Source of the DNA: JBBROS01 sp965217935
Lineage (GTDB): Bacteria; Pseudomonadota; Alphaproteobacteria; Acetobacterales; Acetobacteraceae
Direction: 5' to 3'
Length of the DNA stretch: 64,000 nt
Assembly (NCBI GenBank): GCA_965217935.1
Contig: OZ244581.1
Coordinates: forward strand, 4,216,001 to 4,280,000
The translations under genes and the position numbers were made by a program. The notes beneath the pieces are model-generated. The model saw nothing but the letters and a program-made list of their open reading frames with translations. It was not told where the DNA came from and searched no databases. Positions 1 to 9,445 of this stretch are shown piece by piece (position 1 is the stretch's first letter; every line of letters starts with the position of its first letter).

Positions 1-1181
1 AGGTTGGACGCCGTGGCCGCGCCCCGCTCGGCCCAGCCGACGACATCCTGGACAATGACGATGGCCGTCGTGGACAGGAAACCCATGCCGAAGCCCAGCA
101 CGATCGACCCGGCCCCGGCCAGGACGGGCGAAGAGCCTTCGTGAAGAAACAGGAACGCCGAGGCGCCGACGGGCAACAGTCCGCCGCCGGCCAGCAGGAT
201 CGGGCGCAGGCCGAAGCGGCTGAAGCCGCGCGCGGCGATGGTGGCGCCGATTGGCCAGCCCAGGACCATCATCGTCAACGCGAACCCGGCGACCAGGGCA
301 GACCGGCCGAGGACGCCTTGCACGTACATCGGCAGGAACGTGTTGAGGCCGATGACCGTCATGCCGCTCAGCAGGGTGGCGGCATTGGCGGTGGCGATCG
401 GGCGGCGGCTCCACAGCTTGAAGACGATCATCGGGTCCGGCGCGCGCCGTTCCTGCAGCACGAACAGCACTGCGCTGACGACGAAGACGATGGCGGCGAT
501 TGTAGCGCTCCTGGCATCCGAGGCGCCGAACTGGGTCACTGCGACCATCAGCGAGGCCACGACGACGGTGAACAGCGCGGCCCCGAGCGCGTCGATCACG
601 CGCTTGCCGGCGGGCTGGACCTCATGCAGGAACGCGATGAAGGCCAGGGCGGCGGCCACTCCGATCGGGACGTTGATCCAGAAGATCCAAGCCCAACTGA
701 CCTGCTCAATAATTAATCCGCCCGCGAGCGGCCCGAACACGGACGAGATGCCCCAGACGCTGGCCAGGTAGCCCTGAATGCGGCCGCGTTCCTGAACGGA
801 GTAGAGGTCTCCGACCACGGTCATGGCAACCGGCAGGATTGCCCCGGCGCCGACGCCCTGCACCAGGCGGAACACGATGAGCGACGGCAGCGACCAGGCG
901 AAGCCGCACAAGGTCGATCCGGCGAGGAAGACGGCAATGCCGATCAGCAGGATCGGCTTGCGTCCGTAAAGGTCGGCGAGCTTGCCAAAGATGACCGTGG
1001 TTGCGGTCTGGGTCAGCAGGAATGAGGAGAACACCCAGGAATAGAGGTGCAGATCCCCGAGTTCGCCGGCGATTTGCGGCATCGCGGTGGAGACGATGGT
1101 CGCCTCGATCGCGATCATGAAGGTCGCGGCCATGACCGACGCCAAAACGAGCGGGCGGCGGAGTTGCGGGGCAGATTGCAT
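1..1181 (-). CDS. MFS drug exporter, DHA2 (14-TM) type, partial
   Basis: Proton-driven inner-membrane exporter, probably for drugs or other small hydrophobic compounds. Read by hand on the minus strand: the ATG is at 1181 (MQSAPQLRRPLVLASVMAAT) and the frame stays open for 393 codons to the window edge, so the C-terminus is missing. The N-terminal hydrophobic segment leads to IAIEATIVSTAMPQIAGEL, then the MFS motif-A loop GKLADLYGRKPIL, then the motif-C-like run GISSVFGPLAGGLI. This pattern is typical of the EmrB/QacA group. It is divergent from flgB with a 138-bp gap. Substrate cannot be read from the sequence. Confidence 0.85.
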   Translation of the reverse strand, partial: MQSAPQLRRPLVLASVMAATFMIAIEATIVSTAMPQIAGELGDLHLYSWVFSSFLLTQTATTVIFGKLADLYGRKPILLIGIAVFLAGSTLCGFAWSLPSLIVFRLVQGVGAGAILPVAMTVVGDLYSVQERGRIQGYLASVWGISSVFGPLAGGLIIEQVSWAWIFWINVPIGVAAALAFIAFLHEVQPAGKRVIDALGAALFTVVVASLMVAVTQFGASDARSATIAAIVFVVSAVLFVLQERRAPDPMIVFKLWSRRPIATANAATLLSGMTVIGLNTFLPMYVQGVLGRSALVAGFALTMMVLGWPIGATIAARGFSRFGLRPILLAGGGLLPVGASAFLFLHEGSSPVLAGAGSIVLGFGMGFLSTTAIVIVQDVVGWAERGAATASN

Positions 1182-1319
1182 GCCAAGAAGATACGCCTTC
1201 ATCGCGGCGAGTAAACCTGCCGTCGCGCGCCGGCTGCTATCCGGCTGCCGCAGGACGCCGATAAGCATTCGTTAACCTTTCGAGCGCATTGTGCCCTGGT
1301 TGAAAAAGAGGAGCTTGAG

Positions 1320-1697
1320 ATGGACCCGATGGACATCGGCATCTTCAACCTGGCGGAGAAGCGGCTGGCATGGGTGGACCGGCGGCAGCAGCTGCTGGCG
1401 CAGAACGTCGCCAATGCGAACACGCCGGGGTATCAGCCGCGGGACGTGACGCCGTTCGAGGCGGCCCTGGCGGCGCCAGCCCTTGCCGAAACCTCGGCCG
1501 GGCACATGGCGGGCAAAGGCCGCGCGGCGGGCGAGATCATGCCGAGGCCGCAAGCCCGGTCCCCGGACGGCAACGCCGTCTCCATCGAGCAGCAGCTCAG
1601 CGCAGTCGCCGACACGGCAGACATCCAGAGCTTGGCGCTCAACCTGCACCAGGCCTACGCATCGATGATGCGCACGGCCTTCGGACGGGTGGGCTGA
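1320..1697 (+). CDS. flgB: Flagellar basal-body rod protein FlgB
   Basis: Proximal rod subunit of the flagellar basal body, exported through the flagellar type III apparatus. 125 residues, normal for the family. The N-terminal rod signature is visible as LLAQNVANANTPGYQPRD at about residues 26-43. A good ribosome-binding site (agaggag) lies just upstream. It is the first gene of a compact run flgB-flgC-fliE-fliQ-fliR-flhB, with flgC starting 3 bp after its stop. Confidence 0.95.
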   Translation: MDPMDIGIFNLAEKRLAWVDRRQQLLAQNVANANTPGYQPRDVTPFEAALAAPALAETSAGHMAGKGRAAGEIMPRPQARSPDGNAVSIEQQLSAVADTADIQSLALNLHQAYASMMRTAFGRVG

Positions 1698-1700
1698 CCG

Positions 1701-2111
1701 ATGGACATCTCGAAGGCTCTCGCAATCTCGGCCCGCGGCATGGACGCGCAAACGGCACGCCTGCGCGTCATCGCCGAGAACATGGCCAACCAGGACACGA
1801 CCGGATCGACGCCCGGCGCGGAGGCATACCGGCGCAAGATCATCACGTTCCAGAACACGCTCGACCGCGCCACCGGCGCCGAAGCCGTGAGCGTGAAGAC
1901 CATCGCCCCGGACCCGAGCCCGCAGCCGCTGAAATACGATCCGTCGCACCCGGCGGCCGACGACAAAGGGTATGTCCGCATGCCGAACGTCAACACCTTC
2001 GTCGAAGTCATGGACATGCGCGAGGCGCAGCGGAGCTACAGCGCCAACCTGAACGTTCTTGAGGTCACACGCACGATGCTTACCCGCACGATCGATCTGT
2101 TGAAATCATGA
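1701..2111 (+). CDS. flgC: Flagellar basal-body rod protein FlgC
   Basis: Second proximal-rod subunit, 136 residues. The N-terminal flagellar rod motif is seen as ISARGMDAQTARLRVIAENM, and the C-terminal half ends with the conserved helical region VMDMREAQRSYSANLNVLEV that packs the rod. The stop codon overlaps the fliE start (ATGA), so translation of the two is probably coupled. Confidence 0.95.
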   Translation: MDISKALAISARGMDAQTARLRVIAENMANQDTTGSTPGAEAYRRKIITFQNTLDRATGAEAVSVKTIAPDPSPQPLKYDPSHPAADDKGYVRMPNVNTFVEVMDMREAQRSYSANLNVLEVTRTMLTRTIDLLKS

Positions 2112-2416
2112 TCTCGACCCTGACAGTGACCCCGGCCGGCGCCGCGCAGGCCTATGCGCGGGCGACCGGCGAAGCGGACGGCGCCGGCGGGGACGCCGGG
2201 CAGGGCTTCGGCGCCGTGTTGGGCCGGGCCTTGGACGGCGTGGTTAAGGCCGGCCGCGACGCCGACACGCAATCCATGCGGGCGCTCTCGGGCGCGGGCA
2301 ACTTCACCGAGGTCGCAACCGCAGTGTCCCGCGCGCAACTCGCGCTGCAGGGCGCCGTCGCGATCCGGGACAAGGTCGTGCAGGCCTATCAGGACATCAT
2401 GCGCATGCCGATCTGA
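2108..2416 (+). CDS. fliE: Flagellar hook-basal body complex protein FliE
   Basis: FliE joins the MS ring to the rod. 102 residues. The C-terminal part has the family pattern NFTEVATAVSRAQLALQGAV followed by IRDKVVQAYQDIMRMPI. It overlaps flgC by 4 bp. The next gene, fliQ, begins 65 bp later. Confidence 0.92.
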   Translation: MISTLTVTPAGAAQAYARATGEADGAGGDAGQGFGAVLGRALDGVVKAGRDADTQSMRALSGAGNFTEVATAVSRAQLALQGAVAIRDKVVQAYQDIMRMPI

Positions 2417-2481
2417 CCTTCGTTCTCCTGACCGCCCGGCACTCCGCAAAATGAGGACGGCCCATCGATGAGCGCGCTACC

Positions 2482-2754
2482 ATGAGCGAGACGGACGCCG
2501 CAGCGGCGCTGCGTGACATGCTTTGGCTGTTGCTGAAGCTCGGCGGGCCGGTGCTGGTCGCCGCCCTCGTCGTCGGCCTCGTCGTCTCGCTGCTTCAGGC
2601 GGTGACGCAGATCAATGAACCGACGCTGGTGTTCCTGCCGAAGGTCCTGGTGATCGGCGGCACGCTGGCGTTGCTCGGCCCGTTCATGACGGGCCAGCTT
2701 GCAGGCTTCACGCAGATGCTGATGGACCGCCTGATCACGATCGGCGGACAATGA
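2482..2754 (+). CDS. fliQ: Flagellar export gate protein FliQ
   Basis: Small inner-membrane component of the flagellar type III export gate (FliP-FliQ-FliR). 90 residues with two hydrophobic segments separated by the conserved loop LLQAVTQINEPTLVFLPKVL. fliP is not next to it, so it must lie elsewhere. Its stop overlaps the ATG of a 34-codon ORF (ATGA) that leads into fliR. Confidence 0.93.
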   Translation: MSETDAAAALRDMLWLLLKLGGPVLVAALVVGLVVSLLQAVTQINEPTLVFLPKVLVIGGTLALLGPFMTGQLAGFTQMLMDRLITIGGQ

Positions 2755-2855
2755 GCGCGGGTTCGCCGTCATGGGCAGCGCTGGCGATGGATGCGTCTGC
2801 ATGCCGGCAGAACTGCCGGCGTGAACACGCCTCGCGGCGGGCGCTCGGCCGATGA
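2751..2855 (+). CDS. 34-codon ORF bridging fliQ and fliR
   Basis: This short ORF starts on an ATGA overlap with the fliQ stop and ends on an ATGA overlap with the fliR start. The product (MSAGSPSWAALAMDASACRQ...) has no recognisable domain. An 11-bp-stem hairpin (2800-2823, arms around GCCGGCAG/CTGCCGGC) lies inside it. The double coupling suggests a ribosome-relay leader for fliR, but chance is possible in GC-rich DNA. Confidence 0.3.
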   Translation: MSAGSPSWAALAMDASACRQNCRREHASRRALGR

Positions 2856-3622
2856 CCGAGGCAGACCTGATCGCCGGCTTGCCGACCCTCGCGTTCGCCT
2901 TCGTGCTGGTGCTCTGCCGGGTCGGCGCCGCGGTGATGCTGATCCCGGGCCTGGGCGAGGTCGAGCCGCCGGCGACCGTGCGCGCGGGGCTTGCCCTGGC
3001 GATCTCCTTCCTGCTGCTGCCGACCGTGGCGCCGCTCGTCTCCGCGCCGCCGCCGGGCTGGGGCAGCGCTGGCATGGTGGCGGCCGAACTGCTGGCCGGC
3101 GGCGCGCTGGGCTGGCTTGCCCGGCTGCCGTCGCTCGCCTTGTCGATGGCGGGCGCCGTGATCTCCTACATGACCGGCCTCAGCAGCGTCATACAGACGG
3201 ACCCGTCGCTCGGCGGCCAGTCCGCCGCGCTGTCCCGCATGTTCGGCATCATGGCGCCGATGCTGATCCTCTCCACCGGCCTCTACGCCTGGCCGCTCTC
3301 GGCGCTCGCGGGCAGCTATCAGGTGATCCCGCCGGGCGCCGTGATGCCCGCCGGGCAATTGGCCGAGACGGTACAGCAGGCCGTCTCCGCGTCATTCGGC
3401 CTTTCCATCCGCCTGGCCGCTCCGTTCCTGCTGGCTGGCCTGTTGCTGCAAGCCGGCCTCGGCCTGCTCGCGCGGCTGGTGCCGCAGCTTCAGGTCTATA
3501 CCGTGGCAGTGCCGGGGCAGGTGCTGGGCGGTCTGGCGCTGCTGGGCATCCTGGGGGCCTCGATCCTGTATGCCTGGTCAGAGACGCTTTCGGCGCTCTG
3601 GTCCCATCTGCCGGGGCTTTGA
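2852..3622 (+). CDS. fliR: Flagellar export gate protein FliR
   Basis: Integral-membrane subunit of the flagellar export gate. 256 residues, mostly hydrophobic, about six membrane segments. Family features include VLCRVGAAVMLIPGLGE near the N-terminus and the C-terminal region RLVPQLQVYTVAVPGQVLGG. It sits directly before flhB (3-bp gap), as expected for subunits that form one complex. Confidence 0.93.
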   Translation: MTEADLIAGLPTLAFAFVLVLCRVGAAVMLIPGLGEVEPPATVRAGLALAISFLLLPTVAPLVSAPPPGWGSAGMVAAELLAGGALGWLARLPSLALSMAGAVISYMTGLSSVIQTDPSLGGQSAALSRMFGIMAPMLILSTGLYAWPLSALAGSYQVIPPGAVMPAGQLAETVQQAVSASFGLSIRLAAPFLLAGLLLQAGLGLLARLVPQLQVYTVAVPGQVLGGLALLGILGASILYAWSETLSALWSHLPGL

Positions 3623-3625
3623 GAG

Positions 3626-4684
3626 ATGGCAGAGGCCGAAGACCGCACGCTCGCTCCCAGCGAGCGGCGCCTCAGCAAGGCGCGGGAGGACGGCCAGGCG
3701 CCGGTCTCGCGCGAGCTGGTGACCCTGGCGGGCCTCGGCATGACCTGCCTGGTCCTGATGCTCGGCGGCTCGTCCTTGACGTGGCAATTGGGCTTGCGCT
3801 TGCGGGACATGCTGATCCTAGACAGCCAATCGCCGACGGCCGCGCTGCATCAGGCGGCGACAGCCTGGGCGATGGCGGTCGGGCCATTGCTGGTTGGCAT
3901 CGCCCTTGCCGGGGCGGGCAGCGTTTTGCTGCAAACCAACTTCCTGATCCACGGCAAAGGCGCCATGCCGGACTTGGCGCGGCTTGATCCCCGGCGGGGG
4001 CTGAAGCGCGTGTTCGGGCCGAACAACCTTGCCGAAGCCGTCAAATCAATTGCGAAGGTGAGCATCCTCGCGTGGTCCGTCACTTCCGCGCTCACGGGGA
4101 TCTGGACGCTGCTGCCGCAGGCGGCAACCTGGGAGATGCCGGCGCTGATGGATCGCCTCGGCCGGGAATTGATTCATCTGACGTTCCTGATCTTCGTGTC
4201 CCAGGCCGGGATCGCCTTGCTCGACGTGCTCTGGACGCGGTGGCGGTTTACCCAGCGGCTGCGCATGAGCCGCGAGGACCACCGTCAGGAACACCGGGAG
4301 TCGGACGGCGACCCGCAGGTCAAGGCCCGCTTGCGCCAGATCCGCCAGGCACGCTCCCGCCGGCGCATGATGGCGGCCGTCCCCAAGGCGACCGTCGTCA
4401 TCACCAACCCGACGCACTACGCGATCGCGCTTGCCTACGAGCGCGGAGCGCAGGCCGCGCCCAGGGTCGTGGCCAAAGGCGTGGACGAGGTTGCCGCACG
4501 CATCCGCGAGGCGGCGCAGAAAGCGGGCGTGCCGCTCGTCGCCAATCCGCCGCTGGCCCGGGCGCTTTATACCGTGAAGCTCGACGCGGAGGTGCCGGGC
4601 GAACATTTCCGGGCAGTGGCGGAGATCATCGCCTATGTCTGGCGCCTGCGCGGGGCCGCCGCGGGCGGACGGCCGCGTCAGTAA
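3626..4684 (+). CDS. flhB: Flagellar export switch protein FlhB
   Basis: FlhB controls the switch in export substrate from rod/hook to filament proteins. 352 residues: about four N-terminal membrane helices, then a basic cytoplasmic domain. The self-cleavage motif NPTH is present near residue 261 (VVITNPTHYAIAL), so autocleavage should work. It is the last gene of the flagellar run; recA follows after 180 bp. Confidence 0.95.
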   Translation: MAEAEDRTLAPSERRLSKAREDGQAPVSRELVTLAGLGMTCLVLMLGGSSLTWQLGLRLRDMLILDSQSPTAALHQAATAWAMAVGPLLVGIALAGAGSVLLQTNFLIHGKGAMPDLARLDPRRGLKRVFGPNNLAEAVKSIAKVSILAWSVTSALTGIWTLLPQAATWEMPALMDRLGRELIHLTFLIFVSQAGIALLDVLWTRWRFTQRLRMSREDHRQEHRESDGDPQVKARLRQIRQARSRRRMMAAVPKATVVITNPTHYAIALAYERGAQAAPRVVAKGVDEVAARIREAAQKAGVPLVANPPLARALYTVKLDAEVPGEHFRAVAEIIAYVWRLRGAAAGGRPRQ

Positions 4685-4864
4685 ATGTCAATTCATGTCC
4701 CGGCTGCGGCCCGGCGCTTACGGAAGCTGTGGACTTTCCCCGGCAAATCCTGGAAACCCTGGATGACCATCGCCTAATACCATGACCTTGGCCGGGGCCG
4801 GGGCGCGGCTTGGCAAGGAAAGCAAAAGGCGGCCCGGGCGCGGCGCCAGAAGCAAGGACTGGTT

Positions 4865-5902
4865 ATGGACAAAAGCAAGGCTCTCGATGCCGCACTGACG
4901 CAGATCGAACGGGCGTTCGGCAAAGGCTCCATCATGCGGATGGGCTCCAAGGCCGGCGACCAGGCGATCGAGACCATCCCCTCCGGTTCGCTGGGGCTCG
5001 ATCTCGCCCTCGGCATCGGCGGCCTGCCCCGGGGGCGCATCATCGAGGTGTACGGCCCGGAAAGCTCGGGCAAGACGACGTTGGCCCTGCACGCGATCGC
5101 CGAGGCGCAGCGGCGCGGAGGCACATGCGCCTTCATCGACGCCGAGCACGCGCTCGACCCGATCTACGCCCGCAAGCTCGGGGTCGATGTCGACAACCTG
5201 CTGCTCAGCCAGCCCGACGGCGGCGAGCAGGCGTTGGAAATCTGCGACACCCTGGTCCGCTCCGGCGCGGTCGACGTCGTGGTGCTCGACAGCGTCGCCG
5301 CCCTGGTGCCGCGGGCCGAGCTCGAGGGCGAGATGGGCGACACCCACGTCGGCCTGCATGCCCGGCTGATGAGCCAGGCGCTGCGAAAGCTCACCGGCAG
5401 CGTCTCGAAATCGCAGACCATGCTGATTTTCCTCAACCAGATACGCCTCAAGATCGGCGTCATGTTCGGCAATCCGGAGACGACGACGGGCGGCAACGCG
5501 CTCAAGTTCTACGCCTCCATTCGCCTCGAAATCCGCCGCATCGGCGCGATCAAGGAGCGCGAGGAGACCGTCGGGAACCAGACCCGCGTCAAGGTGGTCA
5601 AGAACAAGCTGGCGCCGCCGTTCCGGCAGGTCGAGTTCGACATCATGTACGGCGAGGGCATCAGCAAGGTCGGCGAGTTGATCGACCTTGGGGTGAAGGC
5701 GAACCTGGTCGAGAAGTCCGGCGCCTGGTTCAGCTACGACAGCACCCGGATCGGCCAGGGCCGCGAGAACGCCAAGCAGTTCCTGCGCGACCACCCGGAC
5801 ATGGCCACGACCATCGAGCAGAGGGTGCGCGAGCAGTCAGGCGTCGTCGCCAACACGATGCTGGCGCCGATGGGCGAGGAGGACGCCGCCGCCGCCGACT
5901 GA
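4865..5902 (+). CDS. recA: Recombinase RecA
   Basis: DNA strand-exchange ATPase and SOS co-protease. 345 residues, normal length. Starts MDKSKALDAALTQIERAFGK. Walker A is GPESSGKTT at about residues 66-74. The DNA-binding L2 region reads FGNPETTTGGNALKFY. The start is supported by upstream aaggactggtt. I could not find a convincing alphaproteobacterial LexA box in the 180-bp upstream gap. The stop overlaps the next gene's ATG. Confidence 0.98.
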   Translation: MDKSKALDAALTQIERAFGKGSIMRMGSKAGDQAIETIPSGSLGLDLALGIGGLPRGRIIEVYGPESSGKTTLALHAIAEAQRRGGTCAFIDAEHALDPIYARKLGVDVDNLLLSQPDGGEQALEICDTLVRSGAVDVVVLDSVAALVPRAELEGEMGDTHVGLHARLMSQALRKLTGSVSKSQTMLIFLNQIRLKIGVMFGNPETTTGGNALKFYASIRLEIRRIGAIKEREETVGNQTRVKVVKNKLAPPFRQVEFDIMYGEGISKVGELIDLGVKANLVEKSGAWFSYDSTRIGQGRENAKQFLRDHPDMATTIEQRVREQSGVVANTMLAPMGEEDAAAAD

Positions 5903-6351
5903 TGCTCGATGACCTCGACGCCGCCGTCCCATTCGGCGCGCAACCGCTGTCCGCGGCTGACCACGCGCTGGTCGAGGCGGCGCGTTCGGTGTTGCTGAAG
6001 CATTACCGGCCGTTCTGGCATACCGTGGCCGCGGCCTTGCGCGGGCGCGACGGCCGGATCTGGACCGGGCTGCATCTGGGCGCGACCGTCGGCAGGCTTT
6101 CGATCTGCGCGGAAGCGGTGGCGCTCGGCCGGGCGATCATGGACGGCGACGGCACGATCGAATGCGCGGTCGCGGTGCGCCATCCGAAGCCCGAGGAGAG
6201 CGTGCGCGACATCGCCGTGGTGCCGCCGTGCGGCGCCTGCCGGGAAAACATCCTTGATTACGACCGCGACGCGGCGCTGATCGTCTCGACGCCTGCCGGG
6301 CTGCGCCGAGTCGCGGTGCGGAATTTGTTGCCGCTGCCGTATCAGAGATAG
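5902..6351 (+). CDS. Cytidine deaminase-like zinc protein
   Basis: Predicted zinc-dependent nucleoside deaminase, about the size of tetrameric cytidine or blasticidin-S deaminases (149 residues). The zinc/catalytic signatures are both visible: CAEA at about residue 69 and PPCGACRE at about residue 112. The ATG overlaps the recA stop (TGATG), so expression is likely coupled to recA. Substrate is uncertain: free cytidine/deoxycytidine salvage is most likely, with other CDA-fold roles possible. Confidence 0.8.
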   Translation: MLDDLDAAVPFGAQPLSAADHALVEAARSVLLKHYRPFWHTVAAALRGRDGRIWTGLHLGATVGRLSICAEAVALGRAIMDGDGTIECAVAVRHPKPEESVRDIAVVPPCGACRENILDYDRDAALIVSTPAGLRRVAVRNLLPLPYQR

Positions 6352-6383
6352 GAACAACGAGCCCCTGCCGGCGTTCCAGGCAT

Positions 6384-6617
6384 ATGGCAGACAACCCCAA
6401 GACACCAACAAACGAGCAGGCGTCGCCGTCGAATGTTGAGAAAGACCCGCATGAGTGGACGACCGGGGACGAGAGCATGACCGGCGCGCAGGCAAGCTAC
6501 CTCAAGACGTTGAGCGAGGAAGCCGGCATCCCGTTCGATGAGACTCTGACGAAGGCCGAAGCGTCGCTGAAGATCGACGAGTTGCAGAAATCGACCGGAC
6601 GCGGGAAGAACCACTAA
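6384..6617 (+). CDS. DUF3072 family protein
   Basis: 77-residue soluble protein. The core DPHEWTTGDESMTGAQASYL, followed by KTLSEEAG.PFD..LTKAEAS..IDELQ, matches what I recall of DUF3072, a small family often found beside stress or DNA-related genes. Function is unknown. Its TAA stop codon is also the first part of 107-bp repeat copy A (CTAAGCAG). Confidence 0.7.
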   Translation: MADNPKTPTNEQASPSNVEKDPHEWTTGDESMTGAQASYLKTLSEEAGIPFDETLTKAEASLKIDELQKSTGRGKNH

Positions 6618-6721
6618 GCAGGCACTGGTGGATTGTGCCACCAATGTCTGCTTAGGCGTCTTTGAAGGTGCATTATTTTTCGCCTCGTGACGGCGAGCCG
6701 TGCCGCAAAATGACGCTTAGG
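6614..6721 (+). repeat. 107-bp two-hairpin repeat, copy A
   Basis: First of three copies of one element (others 17315-17421 and 32655-32549 reversed). It begins CTAAGCAG, whose TAA is the stop codon of the DUF3072 gene, and ends GCTTAG at 6720. Half one is a long hairpin (CTAAGCAG...TGGTGG/CCACCA...CTGCTTAG). Half two contains the conserved GTGACGGCGAG core in a second hairpin. Length from CTAAG to CTTAG is 107 bp in all copies. Confidence 0.9.
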
Positions 6722-6768
6722 CTTCGAGCGGGCACACTCGCATTGTGGCCGGGGCGCTCAATCAAAGG

Positions 6769-6798
6769 TTGACGCCGCCCGGCAGCGGCGCTAGGGAT
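6769..6798 (+). promoter_or_regulatory. Candidate sigma-70 promoter for rpsL
   Basis: TTGACG at 6769-6774, a 17-bp spacer, then TAGGGAT at 6792-6798. It lies about 190 bp before rpsL and just after repeat copy A. The rest of the 6722-6990 gap shows no gene. The spacing and -35 are good; the -10 is weak, so this is a prediction only. Confidence 0.4.
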
Positions 6799-6990
6799 CG
6801 CGCCTTCGACAGCCCCTAAATTTTCGGGGCCGTTGGTGTTTACAGAATCGCGCATGGCGCCGCCGCCGTTCTGGCAGCTCAGGTCATGTGTCCTCTGATT
6901 TTGCGTTCAGGGACCCCTGGCCGCAGGGTTTTCACGTGATCGGCGGCGGTTTTTGGCCAAGCCGAAGATACAGACAGGAATCGAAGGCGT

Positions 6991-7362
6991 ATGCCGACCA
7001 TCAACCAGTTGATTGCCAAGGGCCGCGAGCCCGCGCCGAAGCGCAACAAGGTGCCGGCGTTGCAGGGGTGCCCGCAGAAGCGCGGCGTTTGCACGCGCGT
7101 CTATACGACCACGCCTAAAAAGCCGAACTCCGCGTTGCGGAAGGTGGCGAAGGTGCGTCTTACGAATGGCTTCGAGGTGGTCAGCTACATTCCCGGCGAG
7201 GGGCACAACCTGCAGGAGCACAGCGTCGTCCTGATCCGCGGCGGGCGCGTCAAGGACCTGCCCGGCGTCCGCTATCACATCCTGCGCGGCGTGCTGGACA
7301 CCCAGGGCCTGCCGAAGCGCCGCCAGCGCCGCTCGCTGTATGGCGCGAAGCGGCCGAAGTAG
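6991..7362 (+). CDS. rpsL: 30S ribosomal protein S12
   Basis: Decoding-centre protein, 123 residues. The signature KKPNSALRKVAKVRLTNGFE is intact, including the lysines (KPNS and the later PGVRYH region) where streptomycin-resistance mutations arise; the sequence looks wild type at these points. First gene of the str-type block, 11 bp before rpsG. Confidence 0.98.
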   Translation: MPTINQLIAKGREPAPKRNKVPALQGCPQKRGVCTRVYTTTPKKPNSALRKVAKVRLTNGFEVVSYIPGEGHNLQEHSVVLIRGGRVKDLPGVRYHILRGVLDTQGLPKRRQRRSLYGAKRPK

Positions 7363-7373
7363 GGGAGGGGACG

Positions 7374-7850
7374 ATGAGCCGACGCCGCGGCGCTGAGAAG
7401 CGCGAAATTCTGCCGGACGCCAAGTTCGGCGACACGGTGATCACCCGTTTCATGAACGCCCTGATGTATGATGGGAAAAAGAGCACGGCTGAGACCATTG
7501 TCTACGGGGCGCTCGATGTGTTGCGCAAGCGCGGCGGCCGTGATGCCGATCCGGTTCGGATGTTCCACGAGGCGATGGACAACGTGAAGCCCGCCGTCGA
7601 GGTGCGCTCGCGCCGGGTTGGCGGCGCGACGTATCAGGTGCCGGTCGAGGTGCGGACCGAGCGCCGGCAGGCGCTGGCGATCCGCTGGCTGATCGACAGC
7701 GCCCGCAAGCGGGGCGAGCACACTATGGAAGAGCGCCTGTCGAACGAGTTGAACGACGCGCTCAACAACCGCGGGTCCGCGGTGAAGAAGCGTGAGGACA
7801 CCCATCGGATGGCGGAGGCGAACAAGGCCTTCAGCCATTACCGCTGGTAG
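7374..7850 (+). CDS. rpsG: 30S ribosomal protein S7
   Basis: 16S rRNA 3'-major-domain assembly protein, 158 residues, ending KAFSHYRW as expected for bacterial S7. The RBS is gggagggg. In most bacteria fusA follows; here tuf follows after 47 bp. Confidence 0.98.
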   Translation: MSRRRGAEKREILPDAKFGDTVITRFMNALMYDGKKSTAETIVYGALDVLRKRGGRDADPVRMFHEAMDNVKPAVEVRSRRVGGATYQVPVEVRTERRQALAIRWLIDSARKRGEHTMEERLSNELNDALNNRGSAVKKREDTHRMAEANKAFSHYRW

Positions 7851-7897
7851 AAGCTGCAACCTTTGCCGCCGGTTGAGGCGGACGATGGAGAGACGAG

Positions 7898-9088
<1,191 letters not shown>

Positions 9089-9124
9089 CGGCGGCGCGCA
9101 GCAGGGTTTGGACGGACAGGTCAG

Positions 9125-9433
9125 ATGGACAACCAGAATATCCGCATTCGCCTTAAGGCGTATGATCACCGCGTGCTGGACAACAGCACGCGGGAGATCG
9201 TCAACACGGCGAAGCGGACGGGCGCCCGGGTCCGGGGACCCATCCCGTTGCCGACCCACATCGAGCGGTTCACCGTCAACCGGTCGCCGCACGTGGACAA
9301 GAAGAGCCGCGAGCAGTTCGAGATCCGCACGCACCGCCGGTTGCTCGACATCGTCGAACCCACGCCGCAGACGGTGGACGCGCTGATGAAGCTCGACCTC
9401 GCCTCCGGCGTGGACGTCGAGATCAAGCTGTAA
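9125..9433 (+). CDS. rpsJ: 30S ribosomal protein S10
   Basis: First gene of the S10 cluster; S10 also acts as NusE in transcription antitermination. 102 residues (MDNQNIRIRLKAYDHRVLDN). Contains HVDKKSREQFEIRTHRRL, the conserved signature. rplC starts 12 bp after the stop. Confidence 0.98.
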   Translation: MDNQNIRIRLKAYDHRVLDNSTREIVNTAKRTGARVRGPIPLPTHIERFTVNRSPHVDKKSREQFEIRTHRRLLDIVEPTPQTVDALMKLDLASGVDVEIKL

Positions 9434-9445
9434 GGGAGGGGGACG

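Noticed and set aside
4685..4864. Search for a LexA/SOS box before recA
   Set aside because: No GTTC-N7-GTTC or similar convincing dyad seen, so no operator was annotated.
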